Positions 5,636 through 11,643 of a stretch of DNA of 11,643 nt are shown here, piece after piece (positions within the stretch are counted from its first letter, which is position 1; each line of letters begins with the position of its first letter). The translations under genes were made by a program, and so were the position numbers. The DNA is from an uncultured Clostridia bacterium (GTDB lineage: Bacteria > Bacillota > Clostridia > Oscillospirales > Oscillospiraceae): contig CAMNHH010000067.1 of NCBI GenBank assembly GCA_946539175.1, positions 1-11,643 of the forward strand, given 5' to 3'. Under the pieces are notes generated by a model. That model was given only the letters and a program-made list of their open reading frames with translations. It did not search any database and had not been told where the DNA came from.

Positions 5636-5926
5636 ATGGCAGAATTGACAAAAGAACAGAAAAAGGAACTGCTCAGAAATTGGAGAGCGGAGCAGAAAAA
5701 GAAGTATCTCCTCAACAAAACCAACGCGAGAAGGCTGTTTTCCCATCTGCGGAAGGAGCTGTCGAAGCTTCCCTGCGACCACACGCTGAAGCATACGGAG
5801 CAGTGGATCGACGCCCATTGCCCGCCGGAAAAGAAGGAGGGCATCCTGGAAGAAATCCGGGAAATGGGCGGATACTGTGACTGTGAGGTCTTGCTCAACT
5901 GCTATGAGCGATACGAGCTGGAATAG
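5636..5926 (+). CDS. DUF2695 domain small protein
   Basis: This 96-residue protein has no signal peptide or membrane segment. The N-terminal third (1-42) is highly charged, Lys/Glu/Arg-rich and helical in character. It is followed by the DUF2695 signature: CDHTLKHTEQWIDAHC (Cys47, Asp48, His49, Cys62) and MGGYCDCEVLLN (Cys81, Cys83). The conserved Cys/His residues suggest metal binding or redox function, but the family function is unknown. The ATG at 5636 is preceded by GAGGA at 5619-5623, a rather long 12-nt spacing, so expression may be modest. Base composition is AT-richer than in the neighbouring genes. It stands alone between the repeat cluster and a convergent ABC transporter operon, with a shared hairpin after its stop codon. 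Confidence 0.85.
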   Translation: MAELTKEQKKELLRNWRAEQKKKYLLNKTNARRLFSHLRKELSKLPCDHTLKHTEQWIDAHCPPEKKEGILEEIREMGGYCDCEVLLNCYERYELE

Positions 5927-5950
5927 CCTCCCCCGGGAGATACGCAAACG

Positions 5951-5980
5951 AAACGAGGACGCGGCGACGCGTCCTCGTTT
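5951..5980. terminator. Hairpin between convergent genes, likely bidirectional terminator
   Basis: AAACGAGGACGCG (5951-5963) pairs perfectly with 5968-5980 around the 4-nt loop GCGA. The stem is GC-rich at the loop side and ends in A/T pairs, giving TTTT at 5978-5981 on the + strand and TTT on the - strand. It sits 24 nt after the DUF2695 stop and 9 nt after the permease stop, as expected for a shared terminator. The T-runs are short, so efficiency is uncertain. Confidence 0.75.
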
Positions 5981-5989
5981 TGTGATGGT

Positions 5990-6724
5990 TCAGTTTTTTC
6001 GCATCTGCCGCAGGAAGGCCCACACGGCTGCAGCCGTCAGGACGGCGGCCCAGGCCAGGACGATCCAGAGATGGGGGAGGGCGCCGGACAGCGTGCCGGC
6101 GTAGGCGGCCCGCTGAAGCTCCACGGCGTGGTAGAAGGGCAGGATCTCGGCCAGGGTCTTGAACGCGCCGCCCACCAGACCCACGTCAAACCAGATCCCC
6201 GAGAGCCAGGCCGAGAGATTGGTCAGCAGGGCGCCGCAGACGCCGCCCACCTGCTTGTCGTTGAGCAGGCTGCCGCAGAGCAGTCCCAGAGAGATGAAGA
6301 CCAGGGCCGCCGGGAGGTTCAGCAGCACGGCAGGCAGAAGCGATACGCTCCATGGCAGACCCAGAACCAGCCCGAAGGCGTAGCAGAGCGCCGTCTGCGC
6401 CAGGGCGATGGGCAGCATGGGCAGGAGATAGCCGAAGATGTAGTGGGCCGGGCGCAGGGGCGTGGTGTAGAGCCGCAGCAGCAGCGCGGAGCAGCGGTCC
6501 CGGGATACCAGCAGCGCCGAAAAGAGGGTCATAAACGACAAGCCGAAGACGGTGATGCCGGGCGTCAGCTTCTCCGGCAGGAAGAGCGGGACCGGCACGT
6601 TGGCCTGGATGGCAGAGAGCAGGCCAAGAACCACCAGCGGAAAGCCCAGACCGAAGATCACGGTCAGCGGATCCCGCAGCAGCTCCTTGGCGGTGCGCCG
6701 GGAGAGAAGCAGAGTCTGTTTCAT
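5990..6724 (-). CDS. ABC-2 type transporter permease
   Basis: This 244-residue integral membrane protein has about six hydrophobic segments (roughly 20-38, 55-74, 95-119, 126-153, 158-178 and 217-237), matching the ABC-2 permease topology, with a short basic N-terminus likely cytoplasmic. The region SRDRCSALLLRLYTTPLRP (74-92) matches the family pattern E/SR..G....L..TPL that follows the second membrane segment. It would form the membrane channel with the ATPase encoded just upstream, for export of an unknown compound (drug, lipid or peptide). Its ATG overlaps the ATPase stop as ATGA, and AAGGAGG (6732-6738) lies 7 nt before the start. It is the last gene of the tetR-ABC operon, and the substrate cannot be told from sequence. 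Confidence 0.9.
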   Translation of the reverse strand: MKQTLLLSRRTAKELLRDPLTVIFGLGFPLVVLGLLSAIQANVPVPLFLPEKLTPGITVFGLSFMTLFSALLVSRDRCSALLLRLYTTPLRPAHYIFGYLLPMLPIALAQTALCYAFGLVLGLPWSVSLLPAVLLNLPAALVFISLGLLCGSLLNDKQVGGVCGALLTNLSAWLSGIWFDVGLVGGAFKTLAEILPFYHAVELQRAAYAGTLSGALPHLWIVLAWAAVLTAAAVWAFLRQMRKN

Positions 6725-7449
6725 TTCGCCGCCTCCTTTGCAAGCCGGATGAAGGCCTCCTCCAGGGTGGCCGCGCCGACGCGCTGTTTGAGCGCCTCCG
6801 CGGTGCCGACCGCCGTCAGGCGACCCTTTCCCATGACGCCGATCCGGTCCGACAGGGCCTCGGCCTCCTCCATATAGTGCGTGGTGAGAATGACGGTCAT
6901 TTCTCCCTTCAGGCTTCGGATCAGCTCCCAGAGCTCCGCTCGGGCCAGCACGTCCAGCCCCAGGGTGGGCTCGTCCAGAAAGAGGATCTTCGGCTCCAGC
7001 ACCAGGGCCATGGCGATGCTCAGCCGCCGCTGCCAGCCTCCCGAGAGCTTCCCGGCAGCCTTGCGCCGGACCTGGTCCAGGGAGAGCTGCTCGCAGAGGG
7101 CGTCGATGCGCCGCGCGGCCTCAGACCGGTCCGCGCCGGAGATCCGGGCCATGAGCTCCAGATTCTCGGCCACGCTCAGCTTCGGGGCCACGGCGGTCTC
7201 CTGGGGCGAGACGGCGATGAGCCGCTTGACGGCCTCCGGCTCCCGGACCACGCTCCTGCCCAGCAGCAGGGCGTCGCCTGCCGTGGGCTTCGTCAGTCCC
7301 GAGAGCATTTTGATCGTGGTGGTCTTGCCGGCGCCGTTGACGCCAAGCAGGGCGAAGAGCTCTCCCTGCCGCACCTCCAGCTCCAGATTGTCGACGGCGG
7401 TCAGATCCTTGTAACGTTTGGTGAGTTCCTTGGTTTCGATGGCGTTCAT
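6721..7449 (-). CDS. ABC transporter ATP-binding protein
   Basis: This 242-residue single-domain ABC ATPase has all motifs intact: Walker A GVNGAGKT (36-43, Lys42), Q-loop SPQE (Gln83), signature LSGGW (135-139), Walker B ILFLDEP (155-161, Glu160) and switch His191 in LTTHYMEEAEALSDR. The latter wording and the C-terminal GTAEALKQR resemble DrrA-type multidrug/daunorubicin exporters, which pair with ABC-2 permeases. The start chosen is ATG 7447-7449, with GGAGG at 7457-7461 spaced 7 nt. It overlaps the tetR stop as ATGA. A start at 7464 would lengthen the product by 5 residues but lacks an RBS. The stop overlaps the permease start, so the two subunits should be made in coupled amounts. Confidence 0.94.
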   Translation of the reverse strand: MNAIETKELTKRYKDLTAVDNLELEVRQGELFALLGVNGAGKTTTIKMLSGLTKPTAGDALLLGRSVVREPEAVKRLIAVSPQETAVAPKLSVAENLELMARISGADRSEAARRIDALCEQLSLDQVRRKAAGKLSGGWQRRLSIAMALVLEPKILFLDEPTLGLDVLARAELWELIRSLKGEMTVILTTHYMEEAEALSDRIGVMGKGRLTAVGTAEALKQRVGAATLEEAFIRLAKEAAK

Positions 7450-8009
7450 TGGCGTTCCTCCCATCTTGTTTTAATCCCCTGAAAGGCGTCGGTCAGCATC
7501 CGGCTGACCGTAGCTTCGTCCAGCTTCAGATAGCCCGTAGCCAGCATGACGGCGATCCCGTGCACCACAGCCCACATCTCCAGGTGGAACAGCTCCGATT
7601 CCGCTGCGCCAAGTCCGGCGCTGGCGCCGGCCAGGGCGGTATCCTTCGGCCAGTCCGGGTCCTCGGGGCTGTCTGGCTCGGCCTTCCGGTCCCGCATAAA
7701 CAGAAGCCGGAACAGGGTGGGCTCCGCCCGGGCAAAGGCGATATAGGCCATGCCCCTGGCCTTGTAGACCGGGTAGGGCGAGGCGGCGGCCGAGTCGTCC
7801 ATAAAGCGGTGATATTCTGCCAGGACCCGCTCCAGCACCGCCCGGCGCAGGGCCTCCATGCTGGGGTAGTTTTTGAAAATCGGCTGGGTGGAGCAGCCCA
7901 GAGCCTTTGCCAAAGCCCGGGCGTTCAGAGCCTCCGGCCCCTCGGTGCGGATCAGCCCAAGGGCAGCGTCGAGAATGGCCTTCTCCGAGACCTTCACAGG
8001 TGCGGGCAT
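7446..8009 (-). CDS. TetR/AcrR family transcriptional regulator
   Basis: This 187-residue regulator has a TetR-type N-terminal DNA-binding domain: helix 1 over about 7-22 (SEKAILDAALGLIRTEG) and the helix-turn-helix ALNARALAKALGCSTQPIFKNYPS (27-50). The C-terminal ligand/dimer domain contains VVHGIAVMLATGYL (148-161), similar to WHG-type TetR proteins. The start ATG 8007-8009 has AAGGAGGTG (8016-8024) upstream. The open frame continues to 8042, but that would place the start inside the operator. It is the first gene of the operon with the ABC ATPase and permease, and overlaps the ATPase start by ATGA. A palindromic operator overlapping its promoter implies repression of its own operon, relieved by a ligand that is probably the exported compound (inference). 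Confidence 0.93.
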   Translation of the reverse strand: MPAPVKVSEKAILDAALGLIRTEGPEALNARALAKALGCSTQPIFKNYPSMEALRRAVLERVLAEYHRFMDDSAAASPYPVYKARGMAYIAFARAEPTLFRLLFMRDRKAEPDSPEDPDWPKDTALAGASAGLGAAESELFHLEMWAVVHGIAVMLATGYLKLDEATVSRMLTDAFQGIKTRWEERQ

Positions 8010-8030
8010 GGGCTCCACCTCCTTCCGCAT

Positions 8031-8057
8031 ATAAAATAACATCTGTTATTTTATAAC
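8031..8057. promoter_or_regulatory. TetR operator (palindrome with three half-sites)
   Basis: ATAAAATAACA (8031-8041) is an exact reverse complement of TGTTATTTTAT (8044-8054), with a 2-nt centre. A further ATAAC at 8053-8057 makes a second inverted pair with GTTAT 8045-8049. Half-sites ATAAC/GTTAT therefore occur at 8036-8040, 8045-8049 and 8053-8057. The site lies between the tetR RBS and the promoter and covers the -10 box, as expected for autorepression. Confidence 0.85.
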
Positions 8058-8078
8058 ATGAGCGTCCGCGTTTGTCAA
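8050..8078 (-). promoter_or_regulatory. Promoter of tetR-ABC operon
   Basis: On the - strand, a perfect TTGACA -35 box (8073-8078) is followed after exactly 17 nt by TATAAA (8050-8055). This is a near-consensus sigma-70/sigma-A promoter. The -10 box lies within the palindromic operator, so bound TetR would block polymerase. Confidence 0.9.
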
Positions 8079-8125
8079 GCCCCGTCCGCCGCGAAAAATT
8101 CACCGGATCCTCACGCGTTTCTAAA

Positions 8126-8168
8126 TTTCAATTAAGGTTCCGGATGCTATGATATACGATGCTATAAT
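8126..8168 (+). promoter_or_regulatory. Probable promoter of the beta-helix surface protein gene
   Basis: Two candidate -10 boxes lie 15 nt apart: TATGAT (8148-8153) with TTTCAA (8126-8131) 16 nt upstream, and TATAAT (8163-8168) without a clear -35. The second is perfect as a -10 but only 22 nt from the start codon, so its transcript would begin in or just before the RBS. The first pair is therefore somewhat more likely. GATGCTAT is repeated directly at 8143-8150 and 8158-8165. Confidence 0.55.
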
Positions 8169-8176
8169 AGGAAAGG

Positions 8177-8182
8177 AAGGAG
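8177..8182 (+). promoter_or_regulatory. RBS of beta-helix surface protein gene
   Basis: AAGGAG lies 7 nt before ATG 8190, which opens a signal peptide. It fixes the start of the large gene that runs off the right edge. Confidence 0.85.
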
Positions 8183-8189
8183 AACCTTT

Positions 8190-11100
8190 ATGCAGCACAT
8201 TCGCAAACTTCTGGCCTGTGTCCTCTGCCTGTGCATGATTGCGGGCATGCTCCCGGTGATCGCCTCCGCGGATACGGGCGCCTGCACCGTGACCCTCACC
8301 GGCAATACCGGCGCTACGGTCAGCTGCACCAGCACCCCCCTGTCCGCCGAGGTGGACAACAACGATCTCGCCATCGTGGAGATCCGCGGCAATGAAGTCC
8401 GCGTGATCGCCAAGTCCGGCGCTGTGGGCGTGGCCCGCCTGACGGTCCAGCTCGCCTCCGGCTATGAGATCTTCGACGTCCCCGTGGGCTACACCACCTT
8501 CGTCTTTGACGGCGACAGGCTCACGGTCATTGAGGGCAGCGACCTGAACTATCAGGTCACAGGCGTCAACGCCGCGGCCGAGGAATACGTCGTGGGGGAC
8601 GCCAACTACCCCCTGCCCGAGGTGATCGACGCCAACGGCAACAAGGTCTATGAGAACACCGACAGCTATAAGCTGCTGGTGAACGTCGCAAAGACCGGCG
8701 GCACCTACGTCTTCACCGGCACCGGCACCGACGGCGCCATTGCCGTCAAAAAGGCCGCCACAGATCCCGCAGTCCTGCTGCTGGCGGGCCTGGATCTGAG
8801 CTCCTCCTTCACGGCGCCTCTGGTGGTCAAGAAGGAGTCCACCACCACCGCCACCGTCACCGCCCTGGGCGGCTTCACCAACACCCTGCGGGACGCCGCC
8901 TTCAACAATGCGGACAACTACGGAGACCCCACCACCGACGGCGGTGACGGCACAAACATCGAGTACGCCGAGTCCGCCGTCCTCAAGGGCAAGTCCTATT
9001 CCAACCTGACCCTGAACGGCGCGGGCACCCTGAATCTGATCTGCGCCACCAAGAACGCCCTGAAGGTGGGCGAGTACGGCAGCCTCACCATCGATGAGCT
9101 GACGCTGAACGTCAGCTCCGCCAAAAACGGCATCTCCAGCGACAACACGCTGACCATCAACGGCGGCAAGATCAACGTCACCACCTCCTCCGGCGACTGC
9201 ATCCGCACCGATCCCGACGCCGTGGACGCCAACGCCGGCTGCGCCGCGGACATCGTCATCAACGGCGGCAGCTTCAACCTGCAGGCTGCCAGCGACGGCA
9301 TCCAGTCCGCCCAGAATCTCACCATCAACGGCGGCGACTTCACCATCCAGACCGGCAGCGGCTACAACGACAGCTCCTTCAACAAGGACACCATGAGCTG
9401 CAAGGGCATCAAGGGCACCAATCCCTCCGAGGATGAGACCGCGGAGGGCACCAACGTGGTGACCATCAACGGCGGCAGCTTCCATCTCAACACCGCCGAC
9501 GACGCCATCCACTCCGACGGCACCATCGTCATCAACGGCGGCGAGTTCGACATCCAGACCGGCGACGACGGCGTCCATGCGGATCTGGAGGCTGTCTTTG
9601 GCGCCGAGAACGCTGCGGACTGCAAGATCCATCTGACCGTCAACAACAGCTATGAGGGTCTGGAATCCAAGAACGTGTACATCAACTCCGGCTGCTACAG
9701 CGTCAAGGCCTCCGACGACGGCATCAACGCCGCAGGCGGCAGCTCCAGCGGCTCGGATCCCAGCCCCTGGAACCCCAACCCCGGCGGCGGAGGCAGCACC
9801 GGCGACTACGCTCTGAACATCAAGGGCGGCATGGTCAACGTCAACTGCAACGGCGACGGTCTGGACTCCAATGGCGCGCTGAACATCACAGGCGGCTATT
9901 CCATCGTCTGGGCTCAGTCCCCCAACGGCGACAACTCCCCCCTGGACTCCGACGGCACCATGACCGTCAAGGGCGGCACCGTCTTCGGCGGCGGCACCAA
10001 CCCCATGAACGAGAATCCCAGCAGCTCCACCAGCCAGCCCTACGTGAAGTACGGTTCCTCCTCCGGCGGCGGCTGGGGCGGCGGCAGCAGCTCCACCATC
10101 AGCTCCGGCAAGACCGTGGTGGTGAAGAACGCCTCCAGCCAGACCGTCTTCAGCATCGTCGCCCCCAAGAACATCAACTACGCTATCTATTCCGACCCCA
10201 GCATGACCACCAGCACCGGCTGGTCCATCACCTCCGACAACTCGACCCCCACCTGCACGGGCTTCTGGGCTGAGCACAGCTATGGCGCCTACGTCCAGAC
10301 CCAGGCCCCCACCTGCACGGTTCCCGGCGTCAGCACCGCCACCTGCTCGGTCTGCGGCGACACCGTTACGCAGGAGATCCCCGCCACGGGCCACAGCTGG
10401 AGTTACGTGACCGTGGCCCCCACGGAGACCCTGGAGGGCTATGATCTCTACACCTGCGCCGTCTGCGGCGGCCAGTACCGCACCAACTTCGTGGATCCGC
10501 TCAACGGGCCCAATCCCTGCATGAACGGCCATACCTGGGACGCCGGTGTGGTTACCACCCAGCCCACCTGTGTGGAGCCCGGCGTCACCACCTACACCTG
10601 CACCGTCTGCGGCGAGACCAACACCGTGGACTCTCCTTCCGCCCTGGGTCACGACTTCGACGATACCACCGGCATCTGCAATCGCTGCGGCACTGAGGCC
10701 TTCAAGGCCAGCTTCGTCTGCTCCGAGGGCGTGACGGTCACCGCCTACCCGTCCCAGGATCTGACCACCGGCGGCGTACCCAACGCCGAAACGGTATTTG
10801 TACGGGCCTCCACCGGCGTCATCGACGTGTCCGGCTCCGGCCAGCTGAACTTCATCCTTTCTGTGACGGAGGGCTACGGCATCGCCAGCATTACGGTCAC
10901 TCCTGCCGGCTCCTACAACGCCATCAAGTACCCCACCGAGGTGGGCACCGAAAACGCCTACCGCATCACCAAGATCAACCAGGACGTCACCGTCACCATC
11001 GTGGCGGAGGAGGGTCTGTGCAATCACGAGTTTGATGAGGCCGGCGTCTGCATCCACTGCGGCGTTGTGGCCCCCAGAGCCCTCTTCACCTGCGGCGCCG

Positions 11101-11643
11101 GCGCCTCCGTCACCGCCTATCCCACCCAGGACCTGACCACCGGCGGCGTGGAGAACGCCACCGTGGCCATTGCCCGGAACAGCGACACCGGCGAGATCGA
11201 TATCAACGGCGCCGGCCAGGTGAACTTTGTCGTTAATCTGGCCAACGGCTATGAGCTGGAAGGCATCACCGCCGAGCCCGCCGGCACCTACAAGAACTTC
11301 AAGGACAACGGCGACGGCAGCTACCGTCTGACCAAGGTCAGCGGCACCGTCAACGTCACCGTAAATACCGTCTACACCGGCCCTGCCGGCTATACGGTCC
11401 ACTTCTCCGTACCCGCAGGGGTGACCGCCCCTGCGGACATGATCTCCGTCCCCGGCACCGGCATCACCCTTCCCACTGCCGAAGCCCCCGAGGGCTATAC
11501 CTTCCTGGGCTGGGTCACCGATCCCTATGACAACGTAGAGACCATGCCCGCCGGGATCCTGACCGGCAGCTATGAGGCCGAAGCCGATATCACCCTGAAG
11601 GCCCTGTACACCTACACCGAGGGTGGCAGCGGTGTGACGGCCT
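8190..11643 (+). CDS. Secreted Cthe_2159-like (DUF4353) beta-helix carbohydrate-binding protein, 3' end outside window
   Basis: 1151 residues are visible, with no stop before the window end. A signal peptide (MQHIRKLLACVLCLCMIAGM, cleavage likely after ASA at 27) shows secretion. After an N-terminal beta-rich region, residues about 256-680 show the Cthe_2159/DUF4353 pattern: INGG repeats followed by F/I strands, NGISSDNTL, DDAIHSDGT, DDGVHADLE, GDGLDSNGALNITGG, and a Gly/Ser/Pro linker inside the helix (516-539). The founding member from Clostridium thermocellum binds acidic plant polysaccharide; ligand here is unproven. Five CxxCG motifs follow (Cys719, 756, 804, 830, 954), several with GH-rich spacers, as often seen in gut Firmicutes surface proteins. 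Two homologous modules start at 838 and 964, and EGYTFLGWVTD near 1107 begins an InlB-B/Listeria-Bacteroides-type repeat. No cell-wall anchor is seen; it would lie downstream. It is transcribed divergently from tetR. Confidence 0.9.
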   Translation, partial: MQHIRKLLACVLCLCMIAGMLPVIASADTGACTVTLTGNTGATVSCTSTPLSAEVDNNDLAIVEIRGNEVRVIAKSGAVGVARLTVQLASGYEIFDVPVGYTTFVFDGDRLTVIEGSDLNYQVTGVNAAAEEYVVGDANYPLPEVIDANGNKVYENTDSYKLLVNVAKTGGTYVFTGTGTDGAIAVKKAATDPAVLLLAGLDLSSSFTAPLVVKKESTTTATVTALGGFTNTLRDAAFNNADNYGDPTTDGGDGTNIEYAESAVLKGKSYSNLTLNGAGTLNLICATKNALKVGEYGSLTIDELTLNVSSAKNGISSDNTLTINGGKINVTTSSGDCIRTDPDAVDANAGCAADIVINGGSFNLQAASDGIQSAQNLTINGGDFTIQTGSGYNDSSFNKDTMSCKGIKGTNPSEDETAEGTNVVTINGGSFHLNTADDAIHSDGTIVINGGEFDIQTGDDGVHADLEAVFGAENAADCKIHLTVNNSYEGLESKNVYINSGCYSVKASDDGINAAGGSSSGSDPSPWNPNPGGGGSTGDYALNIKGGMVNVNCNGDGLDSNGALNITGGYSIVWAQSPNGDNSPLDSDGTMTVKGGTVFGGGTNPMNENPSSSTSQPYVKYGSSSGGGWGGGSSSTISSGKTVVVKNASSQTVFSIVAPKNINYAIYSDPSMTTSTGWSITSDNSTPTCTGFWAEHSYGAYVQTQAPTCTVPGVSTATCSVCGDTVTQEIPATGHSWSYVTVAPTETLEGYDLYTCAVCGGQYRTNFVDPLNGPNPCMNGHTWDAGVVTTQPTCVEPGVTTYTCTVCGETNTVDSPSALGHDFDDTTGICNRCGTEAFKASFVCSEGVTVTAYPSQDLTTGGVPNAETVFVRASTGVIDVSGSGQLNFILSVTEGYGIASITVTPAGSYNAIKYPTEVGTENAYRITKINQDVTVTIVAEEGLCNHEFDEAGVCIHCGVVAPRALFTCGAGASVTAYPTQDLTTGGVENATVAIARNSDTGEIDINGAGQVNFVVNLANGYELEGITAEPAGTYKNFKDNGDGSYRLTKVSGTVNVTVNTVYTGPAGYTVHFSVPAGVTAPADMISVPGTGITLPTAEAPEGYTFLGWVTDPYDNVETMPAGILTGSYEAEADITLKALYTYTEGGSGVTA
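10701..11379 (+). repeat. Tandem duplicated protein module inside the surface protein
   Basis: Module 1 starts near 10701 (residue 838) and module 2 near 11079 (residue 964). Shared landmarks are F-C-GA/EGxxVTAYPxQDLTTGGV, then a GxxxxNF strand (SGSGQLNFIL versus NGAGQVNFVV), a GYxxxxIT turn, PAGxY, then YRxTKxxxxVxV. Module 1 ends with a CxxCG linker (CIHCG) before module 2. The modules are clearly related but well diverged, so this is an old duplication rather than a recent slippage event. Confidence 0.8.

Noticed and set aside
6071..6877. 268-residue + strand open frame over the ABC permease
   Set aside because: Its Gln/Gly/Arg-rich translation is antisense to a clear ABC-2 permease with RBS and ATGA coupling.
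10343..10965. Cytoplasmic zinc-ribbon protein from the CxxCG motifs
   Set aside because: The motifs are in frame with a signal peptide and the beta-helix region, so they belong to the secreted protein rather than a separate gene.
8121..11402. 1093-residue open frame on the - strand
   Set aside because: It is fully antisense to the secreted beta-helix protein. High third-position GC and GGC/ACC/GAC codons suppress stops on the opposite strand. The translation is low-complexity Gly/Val/Ala with no recognisable domain and no RBS.

Overview
The window looks like chromosomal DNA of a GC-rich member of the Clostridia, probably a gut Oscillospiraceae/Ruminococcaceae-type bacterium. This taxon is inferred from strong GGAGG Shine-Dalgarno sites, high third-position GC, a DUF3737/PatB/Fe-S aldo-keto reductase cluster, a Cthe_2159-like secreted beta-helix protein with CxxCG motifs, and several families of short palindromic intergenic repeats. 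No marker gene fixes the species. I see no tRNA, rRNA, CRISPR array, transposase or phage gene.

Left part (1-2133): a 70-bp palindromic repeat fused to the 3' end of a ribF-like gene (C-terminal flavokinase part of riboflavin kinase/FAD synthetase) occurs twice, at 1-300 and 1837-2133, with the same junction. Between the copies lie a transglutaminase-like lipoprotein gene (306-1745) and a second, unrelated perfect inverted repeat (1753-1825). Each ribF tail ends right at the ribosome binding site of the next gene.

Middle (2156-5471, + strand): a likely operon of an aldo/keto reductase with two C-terminal [4Fe-4S] motifs, a DUF3737 protein with a repetitive beta-helix-like pattern, and a PatB/MalY-type PLP-dependent C-S lyase/aminotransferase. 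An AT-rich nested inverted repeat sits between the second and third genes. After it come a 14-bp tandem repeat and two hairpins (5471-5600), then a small DUF2695 gene (5636-5926).

Right-centre (5990-8078, - strand): a compact operon of a TetR-type regulator, an ABC ATPase and an ABC-2 permease, joined by two ATGA stop/start overlaps. A near-consensus promoter precedes it, and a palindromic operator overlaps the -10 box, so autoregulation is likely. A hairpin at 5951-5980 separates its end from the convergent DUF2695 gene.

Right end (8190 to beyond 11643, + strand): a large secreted protein, cut by the window edge. It has a signal peptide, a Cthe_2159-like (DUF4353) beta-helix carbohydrate-binding region, five CxxCG motifs, a duplicated module of about 100 residues and a start of an InlB-B/Listeria-Bacteroides-type repeat. 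It is divergent from the tetR operon and probably has its own promoter.

The most unusual signal is the duplicated palindrome-ribF' cassette. The rest is recognisable family content in a plausible gut-bacterial setting.
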